Source of the DNA: an uncultured Oscillospiraceae bacterium
GTDB lineage: Bacteria > Bacillota > Clostridia > Oscillospirales > Ruminococcaceae
Length of the DNA: 42,822 bases
Reading direction: 5' to 3'
Assembly (NCBI GenBank): GCA_949285935.1
Contig: CASEAH010000103.1
Location: forward strand, 1 to 42,822
Positions 6,828-15,365 of this stretch are shown in pieces; the stretch's first letter is position 1; each line of letters begins with the position of its first letter. Below the pieces are notes generated by a model. The model made no database searches and was not told the origin of the DNA. It was given only the letters and a program-made list of their open reading frames with translations. The position numbers and the translations under genes were made by a program.

Positions 6828-8150
6828 TTAGAGCGCCTCACCCAGGAGGTCATACTCCCTGCTGTCTTGAATGGTAACACAAACCTTCTCTCCGCAATGG
6901 TGCTTTTTTGTCGAGGTAAAGTAGACCCGGGTGTCAATGTCCGGAGCGTCCATGTAGCTGCGGCCATACCAGTACCGTCCCTTTTTCCCCTCCACCAGCA
7001 CCTCCAGGGTACGCCCCGCACAGCTGCGGGCAAAGGCAAAGGCGATGTCCATCTGCTTTTCCATAATGATTTCCGCCCGGCGCTGCCGCACCTCCGGGTC
7101 CAGCTGGTCCTCCCGCTCTCCGGCGGGGGTATCCTCCTCCTGGGAATAGGGGAAGCACCCCAGCCGCTCAAAACGGGCCTCCTCCACCAGGCGGCACAGC
7201 TCCTCAAAGTCTTCCTCCGTCTCGCCGGGGAAGCCGGTGATGAGGGTGGTGCGCAGGACCACCCCGGGAATGCCCTCCCGCAGCCGCCGGCAGAGGTTCA
7301 GGATCTCCTCCCGGTCCCCGGTGCGGTTCATTTCCCGAAGCACCCGGGCGCTGGCATGCTGGACGGGGATATCAATATATTTCACCACCTTGGGCTGGCG
7401 GGCCATGGTCTCGATGAGCTGGTCGGTGATGCGGGTGGGGTAGCAGTACAGGATCCGGACCCACTCCACTTCGGGAATGGCGCACACCGCGTCAATAAGC
7501 TGGGGCAGCCGGTACTCTCCGTACAGGTCCAGCCCGTACCGGCTGGTGTCCTGAGCCACCAGATTCAGTTCCTTCACCCCGCTTTGGGCCAGAGCCCGGG
7601 CTTCCTCCACGATTTTTTCCATGGGCCGGCTGCGGAATCCGCCCCGGATCAGGGGGATAGCGCAGTAGCTGCATCGGTTGTCGCACCCTTCCGCCACCTT
7701 GATATAGGCAAAATAGGGGGCGTTGGCCAGGATGCGCTCTCCTTCCAGGCTCAGGGCTGTCTTGGGGCCGTATTCCGTGATCCGGTCCCCTTCCATCGCC
7801 CGGCGGATGGCCTCCGGCAGACGGTCGTTGCTGCCGATGCCCAGCACGATGTCGGCTTCGGGGATCTCCCGGGCCAGCTCGTCCCGATACCGCTCCGCCA
7901 GGCATCCCGTCACCGCCACGCAGCGCAGGGCTCCCTCTTCCTTCATTTTGCAGAACTCCAGGATGGTTTCAATGGATTCCGCCTTGGCCGCTTCAATAAA
8001 GCCGCAGGTATTGATGACCACTGCCTGGCACTGGCTCAGGTCCCCGCAGATCTCCAACCCTTCCCGGGCCATCCGTCCCATCATCCGTTCCGCGTCCACC
8101 TGGTTTTTGCTGCATCCCAGGGACACCATTCCCACTTTGATCTTTTCCAT
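6828..8150 (-). CDS. rimO: Ribosomal protein uS12 methylthiotransferase RimO
   Basis: This radical-SAM enzyme adds a methylthio group to the conserved aspartate of ribosomal protein uS12. At 440 aa it has the full family architecture. The N-terminal MTTase domain has three cluster cysteines (C13 in SLGCSKN, C49 in NTCGF, C83 in TGCLAE). The radical-SAM core has C156/C160/C163 (CDNRCSYC), and a C-terminal TRAM domain ends the protein. SLGCSKNxVD and the C-terminal YDLLG separate it from MiaB. AAGGAG precedes ATG 8150. Confidence 0.96.
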   Translation of the reverse strand: MEKIKVGMVSLGCSKNQVDAERMMGRMAREGLEICGDLSQCQAVVINTCGFIEAAKAESIETILEFCKMKEEGALRCVAVTGCLAERYRDELAREIPEADIVLGIGSNDRLPEAIRRAMEGDRITEYGPKTALSLEGERILANAPYFAYIKVAEGCDNRCSYCAIPLIRGGFRSRPMEKIVEEARALAQSGVKELNLVAQDTSRYGLDLYGEYRLPQLIDAVCAIPEVEWVRILYCYPTRITDQLIETMARQPKVVKYIDIPVQHASARVLREMNRTGDREEILNLCRRLREGIPGVVLRTTLITGFPGETEEDFEELCRLVEEARFERLGCFPYSQEEDTPAGEREDQLDPEVRQRRAEIIMEKQMDIAFAFARSCAGRTLEVLVEGKKGRYWYGRSYMDAPDIDTRVYFTSTKKHHCGEKVCVTIQDSREYDLLGEAL

Positions 8151-8209
8151 GGAGTACTCCTTACCATCATGATCTTATCAGGTTCCTGTCCCGTCGGACG
8201 GCTGCCGTC

Positions 8210-8992
8210 CTACCGGTCCAGAAGATACAGTTTAATGATCCCGCCCATCTCCCGCACCCAGTAGACGGGAAACAGCCCCCAGGGGGTGGAGGCAGGCAGC
8301 GCCGCCGGGTCTTCCAGCCCGGCCATTCGGGCATATTCCCCGCTTCGCCACTGGTGGAAGCCGTCTGTGGCCAAAGCCACCCGGGAGGGCAGTCCCTCCT
8401 CCCGGATCAGAGCCGCAGCGTTTTCCAGGTTCTGCCGGGTGTTGGCGGAGGCGCTTTCACAATAAATCCGTGCCGGATCCAGGCCCCGGGCCTCCAGATA
8501 CTCCCGGGCCACCTCCGCTTCCGGGCGCTCTTCCCCGTCTCCCACACCGCCGGTGACCACCACCGGCGCTTGGGGATGGGCCTCCAGATATTCCAGCGCG
8601 GCATCCAGACGGCGGCGAAGCATCCGGGTGGGCTGGCCGTTCTCCACTTTGCAGCCCAGCACCACCACCGTGTAATCCATCTCTTCCCGGGGTGGGTTCA
8701 TCCATCCCCGCACCGCCATGGGGACCGAAAGGAACAGCCCTCCCGCCACCGCCAGGCCCAGCAACACCGAAAGCCCCCGGCGCAGATTCCTCCACCAGCG
8801 CTTGGGAGGCGGCGGATATCCGGGAAAGCGCCGCTGGGGAAATGCATCCCAAAACACCGCCAGCCCGCCCAGTATCAGCCCAAACAACAGCAGGGCCGCA
8901 CTGCCGGTATTAAAAATGCCGTAAATCACCAAAGGACCCAGGCTGAAAATCAGGCAGGCCAGGGCAATCAGCCGGGGCAGATAAAACAGCAT
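8210..8992 (-). CDS. YdcF/SanA-like DUF218 membrane protein, 260 aa
   Basis: Two or three N-terminal membrane segments (about residues 1-95) precede a DUF218 domain. Its features are DYTVVVLGCKV (start of the domain), the RLDAALEYL helix, VVTGGVGDGE, EAEVAREYLEARG and ESASANTRQNLENA. Family members (SanA, YdcF, ElyC) are linked to envelope integrity or bind nucleotide-like ligands; the reaction is not known. Start ATG 8992 follows AAAGGAG. It lies 16 bases after azlD, so it is probably co-transcribed, and it is followed by a 59-base gap to rimO. Confidence 0.85.
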   Translation of the reverse strand: MLFYLPRLIALACLIFSLGPLVIYGIFNTGSAALLLFGLILGGLAVFWDAFPQRRFPGYPPPPKRWWRNLRRGLSVLLGLAVAGGLFLSVPMAVRGWMNPPREEMDYTVVVLGCKVENGQPTRMLRRRLDAALEYLEAHPQAPVVVTGGVGDGEERPEAEVAREYLEARGLDPARIYCESASANTRQNLENAAALIREEGLPSRVALATDGFHQWRSGEYARMAGLEDPAALPASTPWGLFPVYWVREMGGIIKLYLLDR

Positions 8993-9008
8993 GGCAGTTT
9001 CTCTCCTT

Positions 9009-9344
9009 TTACAGCATGCCTGCCAGGGCCAGCAGCCGCTCGGCGGCAAAAGCTGCGCCGCAGGCAGCCAGCGCCACGGTGAGCAGGCCCTTTTCCCGGA
9101 AGGCAAGCCACACTGCCGCCGTCACCCCGGCCAGCGCGGACCAGGGACTGGCGGTGGAGGAAAAGATGGCCGGCACCGTCATGGCAGACAGCACCGCATA
9201 GGGCACATAGAACAGGAAGGACCGCAGAAAGGGGCTGTGGATCTTTTGACGAAAAAAGGCAAGGGGGATCATGCGGATCAGGTAGGTGACCCCGGCCATG
9301 ACCAGCAGATACCCCCAAAAGCCTTGGAAACTCACAGGGCTCAT
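9009..9344 (-). CDS. azlD: AzlD-type branched-chain amino acid exporter subunit
   Basis: A 111-aa protein with four hydrophobic segments in the AzlD pattern (GVTYLIRMIPLAFF near residues 18-31, FLFYVPYAVLSAMTVPAIF near residues 43-61). AzlD is the small partner of AzlC in exporters of branched-chain amino acids and their analogues. ATG 9344 overlaps the azlC stop by four bases (ATGA), so translation is coupled. AGGAGG lies just upstream, inside azlC. Confidence 0.93.
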   Translation of the reverse strand: MSPVSFQGFWGYLLVMAGVTYLIRMIPLAFFRQKIHSPFLRSFLFYVPYAVLSAMTVPAIFSSTASPWSALAGVTAAVWLAFREKGLLTVALAACGAAFAAERLLALAGML

Positions 9345-10069
9345 GGGTTGTCCTCCTGTTTCTCCTCCACGGGAAAGAGCAGCGCCGCCAGTCCGGCGGC
9401 CAGCACCGTGGAAAGAATAATGGAAAAGCCGTCCGACACCCGCTCCAGCAGGGGCAGGAAGGCAAAGGCGCAGCTGAGCAGTGCCGCCAGTCCGGCGGCA
9501 GCCCGCACCGAATGCAGATACCGGGCCGGCGGGATGACAATGGCGATGAACATCCCGTAAATAGCGATCCCCAGGGCCGACCGAAGGGCCTCGGGCAGAA
9601 GGGTCCCGGCGGCAGCTCCGGCCACGGTGCCCAGCGCCCAGCCAAAATAGGGCGTAAGGATCAGACCCAGGAGATACCGTTTGCCCAGCGGGGCCTTTTG
9701 GCTGCTGGCCACGGCAAACACCTCGTCGGTGTTGACAAAGGCGATGAGGAGCCGGTCCAAAAAGCCCACCGACGGGTGCAGCTTCTGGGACAGGGAAAGG
9801 GACATGAGGGCATACCGCAGGTTGATGACCAGCTGGGTCAGGGCCATCTCTCCCAGGGAGGCGGCGGCGGTCATGAGGGAAAGCCCGGCAAACTGCCCTG
9901 CCGAGGTGACGTTGGTCATGGAGATCGCCGCTGCGGCCCAAACCGGCAGGCCTGCTTCCACCGCCATGATGCCAAAAGCAAAGGCCACCGAAACATATCC
10001 CAGACCAATGGGAATACCGTCCCGAAGCCCCTGCCTGAAGTCATTGCAGATCTGTGCTGTTTCTTCCAA
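9341..10069 (-). CDS. azlC: AzlC-type branched-chain amino acid exporter, large subunit
   Basis: The sequence FRQGLRDGIPIGLGYVSVAFAFGIMAVEAGL is the typical AzlC N-terminal signature, followed by about seven further membrane spans. I place the start at TTG 10069, preceded by AAAAGGAG 11 bases upstream, giving 242 aa, the normal family length. A longer version from GTG 10156 would overlap the end of recX and add 29 residues without family similarity. With AzlD it forms a two-subunit exporter that relieves excess leucine, isoleucine or valine. Confidence 0.9.
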   Translation of the reverse strand: MEETAQICNDFRQGLRDGIPIGLGYVSVAFAFGIMAVEAGLPVWAAAAISMTNVTSAGQFAGLSLMTAAASLGEMALTQLVINLRYALMSLSLSQKLHPSVGFLDRLLIAFVNTDEVFAVASSQKAPLGKRYLLGLILTPYFGWALGTVAGAAAGTLLPEALRSALGIAIYGMFIAIVIPPARYLHSVRAAAGLAALLSCAFAFLPLLERVSDGFSIILSTVLAAGLAALLFPVEEKQEDNP

Positions 10070-10143
10070 CCCTTGGGCCACTCCTTTTATGCAGAGAATG
10101 ATAGGGCAGATCTTCCGGGAACCGCTGTCGGTTTCCCCGGGGT

Positions 10144-10767
10144 CTATTCCCTCCACAGTTCTTCTTCCTGGATCCTCTCCAAAGCTGTCCGGATACTGTC
10201 ATAGCCAAAGCCCCGGCGCTGCAGGGCGGCAATGGTCTTCCGCAGACCGTCAGGGTCAAACAGCCGTCCCCGGTATTGCTTGAGGATGATCCGCACAATG
10301 GGCTCCGTTTCATCCTCTTCTCCAAATTGGCTCAGGGCTTCCTCCACCGTATCCCGATCCAACCGACGCTGGAGCAGGCCCTGGCGGACCCGTTTCAGGG
10401 ACCACCCCCGCAGGTTCACCATGTCCCGGGCCAGCCGGCAGGCGTAATCCCGGTCGTCCAAAAGTCCCAGCTCCGCCATCCTTCCCAGCGCCGCTTCCAC
10501 CGCCTGGGGGCTGTAATGGCGCAGCAGCTTTTCCCGAAGCATTCCGGAGCTTTGTGCCGCCCGGGACAGAATGTCCAGAGCCGACTGGACGGCGGAATAC
10601 CGCTGATCCTGTTCCCAAAGCTCTTCCAGCTGGCCGGAGGTGAGCTCCAGTCCCTGGGCCAGCCGGGAGGTGAGAAAGGTATCCCGGTGGACAGAAAAGA
10701 CAAATTCCCCGTCCGCCATCAGGGCGTACCGGCCCTTCCGGGTCTTTTCAATACCGGTAATGACCAT
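10144..10767 (-). CDS. recX: Regulatory protein RecX
   Basis: RecX binds along the RecA filament and limits its growth and activity. The 207-aa reading has the RecX three-helix repeats: ALDILSRAAQSSGMLREKLLRH, then RMAELGLLDDRDYACRLARD and the YGRRL-like RQGLLQRRLDRDTVEEAL. ATG 10767 has GGGAGG 7 bases upstream; the longer reading to 10899 has no such site. It is on the same strand as recA but separated by 651 bases of repeats containing terminator-like hairpins, so read-through coupling to recA is doubtful. Confidence 0.93.
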   Translation of the reverse strand: MVITGIEKTRKGRYALMADGEFVFSVHRDTFLTSRLAQGLELTSGQLEELWEQDQRYSAVQSALDILSRAAQSSGMLREKLLRHYSPQAVEAALGRMAELGLLDDRDYACRLARDMVNLRGWSLKRVRQGLLQRRLDRDTVEEALSQFGEEDETEPIVRIILKQYRGRLFDPDGLRKTIAALQRRGFGYDSIRTALERIQEEELWRE

Positions 10768-10817
10768 TTTCCCGCCTCCCTTCTTCCGTCCCCCTATCAT
10801 AGCACAAAGCAGCCCTG

Positions 10818-10848
10818 AAAAAAAGGGGGGCGACCCAGGCCGCTCCCC
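10818..10848 (-). terminator. Terminator-like hairpin in repeat unit 1
   Basis: On the minus strand GGGGAGCGGC (10848-10839) can pair with GTCGCCCCCC across a short loop, with one mismatch and one G-U pair, followed by TTTTTTT (10824-10818). It sits 50 bases upstream of the recX start. Confidence 0.55.
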
Positions 10849-11155
10849 ATATTGCGAAAAACTTGATTGGGAAGGCGCTGCCTGCCTGAAGGCCGTCAAA
10901 ACACGGCCTCATATCCCCATTGTATCGCTGTGCATCCCGCCCGGTGTAAGGCTGGAAGTGTCCAGAGCCAGTTTCATATCGCCGTCCAAAAGAGAGGGTA
11001 GCCCAGCCGCCCGCTTATACTGTAGAAAGCTTGATTGGGATGGCATTGCCTGCCTGAAGGCCGCCAAAACACGGTCTCATATCTCCATTGCACCGCTGTG
11101 CATCCCGCCTGGTGTAAGGCCGGGATCACCCAAAGCCGGTTTCATATTCCCATCC

Positions 11156-11182
11156 AAAAAGGGGAGCGGCCCAGCCGCCCCC
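11156..11182 (-). terminator. Terminator-like hairpin downstream of recA (repeat unit 3)
   Basis: On the minus strand GGGGGGCGGC, loop TGG and GCCGCTCCCC form a 10-bp stem with one G-U pair, followed by TTTTT (11160-11156). It can end recA transcripts. Confidence 0.6.
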
Positions 11183-11418
11183 CTCAGAGTGCAGGAAAAT
11201 AGATTTTGGAAGATCTTCCGGCTTTAAAATCATCAAAATGAGACCGCAGATCCAAATTTCACCGCCGCCCCCGCACTCGCCGAGTATAAAACCGGGAGAG
11301 CCCGCGGTCGGTTTCATCGCGGCCGGGAAAAGGGGAAGGCCAATGGGAAAAGAGGTGCCGCCTGGGCTGCTGTATCCCCCAACCCCCATCCTCTCTGCAA
11401 AATTCCTTCTTGATGGAG

Positions 11419-12519
11419 TTATTCCTCGTCATCCACTTCGGCGGTGATGTTCACCGGCGCCCCCAGCTTCTTGGGCAGCGCCTTGGCGCCGGGGCCTTTT
11501 TTCAGCTGCTCCCGGTTTTCCATTACCTTGGCGGCGATTTCCTCGCATACCTCGGGATGCTCCTTCAGGTATTCCTTGGCTTTGTCCCGGCCCTGGCCGA
11601 TGCGGTTTTCTCCGTAAGAGAACCAGCTGCCGCTCTTCTGGATAATATCCAGCTTCACCGCCAGATCCACTACCTCTCCCACCCGGGAGATTCCTTCGCC
11701 GTACATAATATCAAATTCCGCTTCCTTGAAGGGCGGAGCCACCTTGTTCTTGACCACCTTGACCCGGGTGCGGTTGCCGATGATCTCGCCGCCATTTTTC
11801 AGCTGCTCGCTGCGGCGAACATCCAGCCGCACCGAGGAGTAGAATTTCAGCGCCCGGCCGCCAGGGGTGGTTTCAGGGTTGCCGTACACCACGCCGATTT
11901 TTTCCCGCAGCTGGTTAATAAAGATGACAACACAGTTGGTCTTGCCGATAGCGCCGGTGAGCTTCCGCAGCGCCTGGGACATGAGCCGGGCCTGAAGGCC
12001 CACATGGGTATCTCCCATTTCCCCTTCGATCTCGGCCTTGGTAACCATGGCGGCCACCGAGTCCACCACCACCACATCTACCGCACCGGAGCGGACCAGG
12101 GCCTCACAGATCTCCAGAGCCTGCTCCCCGGTATCCGGCTGGGAAACCAGCAGGGAGTCAATATCCACGCCCAAAGCCTTGGCATACACCGGATCCAGGG
12201 CATGCTCCACATCAATAAAGACGGCCTCTCCCCCCTGCTTCTGGGCTTCCGCCACCACATGGAGGGCCACGGTAGTCTTACCGGAGCTTTCAGGCCCAAA
12301 AATTTCCACAATGCGGCCCCGGGGCATTCCGCCGATTCCCAGGGCCATATCCAGGGACAGGCTGCCGGTGGGGATGGCCTCCACGTTCATGGTAGTATTC
12401 TGGCCCAGCTTCATCACCGCACCTTTGCCAAACTGCTTTTCTATCTGTCCCAAAGCGGTTTCCAGCGCCTTTTTCTTCTCCGAGCCCTGCTTGTCGGGGG
12501 CCTGCTTTTCCACTGCCAT
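11419..12519 (-). CDS. recA: Recombinase RecA
   Basis: RecA forms ATP-dependent filaments on single-stranded DNA for strand exchange and triggers LexA self-cleavage. The 366-aa protein is full length. Walker A GPESSGKT is at residues 75-82, the Walker B region [11 protein letters not shown] follows, then NQLREKIGV(V)[10 protein letters not shown] (loops L1/L2 region), and an acidic C-terminal tail ends EVDDEE. ATG 12519 follows AGGAGG. A consensus promoter and a LexA-type box lie directly upstream. recG precedes it on the same strand. Confidence 0.98.
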   Translation of the reverse strand: MAVEKQAPDKQGSEKKKALETALGQIEKQFGKGAVMKLGQNTTMNVEAIPTGSLSLDMALGIGGMPRGRIVEIFGPESSGKTTVALHVVAEAQKQGGEAVFIDVEHALDPVYAKALGVDIDSLLVSQPDTGEQALEICEALVRSGAVDVVVVDSVAAMVTKAEIEGEMGDTHVGLQARLMSQALRKLTGAIGKTNCVVIFINQLREKIGVVYGNPETTPGGRALKFYSSVRLDVRRSEQLKNGGEIIGNRTRVKVVKNKVAPPFKEAEFDIMYGEGISRVGEVVDLAVKLDIIQKSGSWFSYGENRIGQGRDKAKEYLKEHPEVCEEIAAKVMENREQLKKGPGAKALPKKLGAPVNITAEVDDEE

Positions 12520-12562
12520 CTGCGTACCTCCTGTATGCCATTCTCAGAATTTTACTATATAG

Positions 12563-12591
12563 ATTATACTGGATTCCCCGGCGCTTTGCAA
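12563..12591 (-). promoter_or_regulatory. recA promoter
   Basis: On the minus strand -35 TTGCAA (12591-12586) and -10 TATAAT (12568-12563) are 17 bases apart. This is a near-consensus housekeeping promoter. Confidence 0.85.
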
Positions 12592-12598
12592 GGAAAAA

Positions 12599-12612
12599 CG
12601 AAAATTTGTTCG
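12599..12612 (-). promoter_or_regulatory. LexA (SOS) box upstream of recA
   Basis: The minus strand reads CGAACAAATTTTCG. The Gram-positive LexA/DinR consensus is CGAAC-N4-GTTCG, so 9 of 10 defined bases match. It lies 7 bases upstream of the recA -35 box, a usual place for repression. Confidence 0.7.
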
Positions 12613-12775
12613 TGCCGTTATTGGGGGAAGCGGCTCAAGGGGCGGACAAGCTTCTGAAACCATATGGCATCCGTCCGCTTTCATCAGGATCGGGGTTCCG
12701 GAATGCCGGGTTGCTATACTGCATCTTCAAAAGCCGCACGGCTTTGCCGCCTTTGAGAAGCAGGCGGCAGCCTCT

Positions 12776-14809
12776 TTAAAGCGCCGCTGCGGTACTCATC
12801 ATCCGGGCGATCCGCCGGGCCAGTCCGGGACATCCGGACAGTTCCGGGTCCTGCGCCAGCAGTTCCCGGGCCGCCTCCTGGGTTTCGTACAGGGTCTGGC
12901 TGTCCTGGCTCAGATCGGCGATTTTCATCTGGGGCAGGCCGTGCTGCCGCATGCCAAAAAAGTCTCCCGGTCCCCGCAGCTTCAGGTCATATTCGGCGAT
13001 TTGGAAGCCATCCCCGCTGGCACAAAGGTATTTGAGCCTTTGCAGGGTGTCCGGCGCTTTGGCGTCGCTGATGAGGATACAGGTGGATTTTTCCCGGCCA
13101 CGGCCCACCCTGCCCCGCAGCTGGTGCAGCTGGCTGAGTCCAAACCGCTCGGCGTTTTCCACCACCATCATCACGGCGTTGGGCACGTCGATCCCCACCT
13201 CCACCACGGTGGTGGCCACCAGCAGCTGGGTCTCCCCCGAGGCAAAGGCCCGCATGGCGGCTTCCTTTTCGGCGGGCTTCATCCTGCCGTGGAGCAGCCC
13301 CAGCCGGTACCCCCGAAAGGGCCCTTCTGCCAGCTGGGCGGCATAGGCCACCGCAGCCTTGCGCCCGTCCGCTCCGCCTTCCGGGTCCTCCTCCACCAGG
13401 GGGCAAACCACATAGCCCTGGAGCCCCCGGTCCAGATGCTGCCGCACATAGCCGAAGGCCCGGTCCCGTTTCCCGCCGTCAATCAGGTAGGTTTCGATCT
13501 TCTGGCGGCCGACGGGCAGCTGGTCAATGACCGAAAGATCCAGGTCTCCATAAATAATGAGAGCCAGCGTCCGGGGAATGGGGGTGGCCGACATGACCAG
13601 GGTGCTGGGGCTTTCCCCTTTCTGGCCCAGCGCCATCCGTTGCGCCACCCCGAAGCGGTGCTGCTCATCGGTGACGCACAGCCCCAGATCCCGGAACAGC
13701 GAGTCCCCGGTCAGCAGGGCGTGGGTCCCAATGGCCAGGTGCGTCTCTCCCGAAGCCAGCCGCCCCTTGACCTCCCGCTTTTCCCGGGCGGTCAGCGCCC
13801 CGGTAAGCAGCTCAGCCCGCATCCCCAACGGCTCAAGGAGCGGTTTCAGGCTCCTCAAATGCTGCTCTGCCAGGATTTCGGTGGGAGCCATCAGGGCGCT
13901 CTGGCGGCCATTGAGGAATGCAAAATAGCAGCAGGCGGCCGCCACCAGGGTTTTGCCGCTGCCTACGTCCCCCTGTACCAGCCGGTTCATAGGGCGGCTG
14001 GCGCACAGGTCGGCCATGGCTTCCTCCGCAGCCCGGCGCTGGGCCCCGGTAGGCTCAAAGGGCAGTGCCGCCCAGAAGGGTCCCATATCCTGCGGGGACA
14101 TGGGTCGGGCGGTCAGCTGCTGCCGTCCCTCCTTGAGCCGGGCAAAGCCCATCCCCAGACAGAGAAGCTCCTCAAAAATCAGCCGGCGGCGGGCGATCTC
14201 CGCTTCTTTGCGGGTATGGGGGCGGTGGATGTTCCGCAGGGCAAAATCCAGGGTACACAAATTGTATTTCCGCCGCAGGCCGGCCGGAAGGCTGTCGGGA
14301 AGCTCTCCCAGCTCCTTCAGCGCGGCATCCACATTGGCCGCAATCCCCCGGGATGTGAGCCCTGCCGTCAGCGGGTAGACCGGCACCAGCCCTCCCGCCT
14401 GGCCGGGATATACTGCGGGGGCCTTCATCTCCCGCCGCAGGAGCGTCCCCTCCATTTTCCCGTAAAAAATATATTCCTGATTCTCCCGCAGGCCATCTAC
14501 GGTATATTTTGCATTAAAAAAGGTAATGGTAAGGGAAGAGACGTCATCCACCGCTGTCACTTTAAAAACGGAAAGTCCCCGCCGGATCCGTTGTTCCCGG
14601 CTTTTGGAGGCCACAATTGCCCGGATCGCCGCAGGCTCCCCCAGCGGCGCCTCCAGAATTGTCCGGGGCGCTGTCAGGTCCACATACTCTCTGGGCAAAT
14701 GATACAGCAGATCCCCCACTGTCTCCACTCCCAGACGGCGGTACAACTTCATGCGGGCTTCGCCCACTCCTTTGACATAGCGGATCTCGCTTTCCAGTGT
14801 CAGCGGCAT
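12776..14809 (-). CDS. recG: ATP-dependent DNA helicase RecG
   Basis: RecG remodels stalled forks and branched DNA. The protein (677 aa from ATG 14809) begins with the wedge domain: a YVKGVGEARMKLYRRLGVETVGDLLYHLPREY helix-hairpin pattern, then an OB fold. The helicase core has Walker A GDVGSGKT, a DEQHRFG box (motif II), SATPIPRT (motif III), and LRGRVGRGREKS (motif VI). The C-terminus has the usual FGMRQHGLP. I prefer ATG 14809 over ATG 14866 and 14905, because the family begins here and an AGGAAAGGGGG stretch lies upstream. Confidence 0.96.
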   Translation of the reverse strand: MPLTLESEIRYVKGVGEARMKLYRRLGVETVGDLLYHLPREYVDLTAPRTILEAPLGEPAAIRAIVASKSREQRIRRGLSVFKVTAVDDVSSLTITFFNAKYTVDGLRENQEYIFYGKMEGTLLRREMKAPAVYPGQAGGLVPVYPLTAGLTSRGIAANVDAALKELGELPDSLPAGLRRKYNLCTLDFALRNIHRPHTRKEAEIARRRLIFEELLCLGMGFARLKEGRQQLTARPMSPQDMGPFWAALPFEPTGAQRRAAEEAMADLCASRPMNRLVQGDVGSGKTLVAAACCYFAFLNGRQSALMAPTEILAEQHLRSLKPLLEPLGMRAELLTGALTAREKREVKGRLASGETHLAIGTHALLTGDSLFRDLGLCVTDEQHRFGVAQRMALGQKGESPSTLVMSATPIPRTLALIIYGDLDLSVIDQLPVGRQKIETYLIDGGKRDRAFGYVRQHLDRGLQGYVVCPLVEEDPEGGADGRKAAVAYAAQLAEGPFRGYRLGLLHGRMKPAEKEAAMRAFASGETQLLVATTVVEVGIDVPNAVMMVVENAERFGLSQLHQLRGRVGRGREKSTCILISDAKAPDTLQRLKYLCASGDGFQIAEYDLKLRGPGDFFGMRQHGLPQMKIADLSQDSQTLYETQEAARELLAQDPELSGCPGLARRIARMMSTAAAL

Positions 14810-14912
14810 TTGTCCCGCCCCCTTTCCTGTTTGATTATAGCCCTTTCCCGGCCCCTTGTCATCCATATTCCCCAGTATCCCGGCAGTTTTCCCCTGTGTT
14901 TCCAAAAATGTG

Positions 14913-14941
14913 TTGACAAAGGCCGGGACGGTTGCTATAAT
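14913..14941 (+). promoter_or_regulatory. Promoter of tRNA-Lys (perfect consensus)
   Basis: TTGACA (14913-14918) and TATAAT (14936-14941) are separated by exactly 17 bases, a perfect sigma-A promoter. Start would be near 14948, just ahead of the tRNA. It overlaps the region upstream of recG on the opposite strand. Confidence 0.95.
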
Positions 14942-14959
14942 TATTGAGCGTCATCAGAC

Positions 14960-15035
14960 GAGCCATTAGCTCAGTTGGCAGAGCATTTGACTTTTAATCA
15001 AAGGGTCCGGGGTTCGAATCCCCGATGGCTCACCA
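14960..15035 (+). tRNA. tRNA-Lys (anticodon TTT), CCA encoded
   Basis: Acceptor GAGCCAT/ATGGCTC, then A and CCA; D stem GCTC/GAGC; anticodon stem TTTGA/TCAAA with loop CTTTTAA (anticodon TTT, lysine); T stem CGGGG/CCCCG with TTCGAAT loop. All stems are fully paired. Confidence 0.97.
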
Positions 15036-15036
15036 G

Positions 15037-15071
15037 AAAGCAGTCGTCCCAGTCGGGACGGCTGCTTTTTC
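15037..15071 (+). terminator. Rho-independent terminator of tRNA-Lys
   Basis: AAAGCAGTCGTCCC (15037-15050), a 4-base loop, then GGGACGGCTGCTTTTT (15055-15070). One G-U pair. Confidence 0.92.
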
Positions 15072-15083
15072 TTTGTCCGAAAC

Positions 15084-15121
15084 TTTCCCGGGTACAGCCG
15101 GGAAATACTGTTTGCTGTACC
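15084..15121 (+). promoter_or_regulatory. Two mutually exclusive hairpins upstream of the ECF S component
   Basis: TTTCCCGG (15084-15091) pairs with CCGGGAAA (15098-15105). Alternatively GGTACAGC (15091-15098) pairs with GCTGTACC (15114-15121). The two share bases, so only one can form. It is 245 bases from the next start codon and may be leader RNA, or simply spacer. Confidence 0.3.
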
Positions 15122-15365
15122 GGCTCTCCTTCCGCTGCCGGTCAGACCTGTGGATTTCTTCCGCCTATCCATATATAAGATTTCCGCTGTTGTCCTCTTT
15201 TGGTGTTCCAACTGCCTCTTTTCTCATGGATCAGGGAAGAAAATTGAAAAATGGGCAGAAGCCAAAGGGCAACAGCTTGTGTTTTCGTCGATTTGCCAGT
15301 TGATTCCCGGTAACCCGGGCAGTAGAATGAGTAAAAATCAAGAATTCAACGGGAGGTTGTGTGTT

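Larger units (their letters stand above)
10818..11352. repeat. Tandem array, about 168-bp unit, two clear copies and one decayed copy
   Basis: Unit 1 spans about 10825-10992, unit 2 about 10993-11160, and unit 3 begins at 11161 and is degenerate. Landmarks recur at a 168-base spacing: TTGATTGGGA at 10863 and 11031; CCAAAA-type runs followed by a GC hairpin at 10825, 10993 and 11161; and GCTGTGCATCCCGCC in units 1 and 2. Each unit begins with a GC-rich inverted repeat that on the minus strand reads G-rich arm, TGG loop, C-rich arm and T run. No gene is seen in the gap 10768-11418. Confidence 0.8.
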
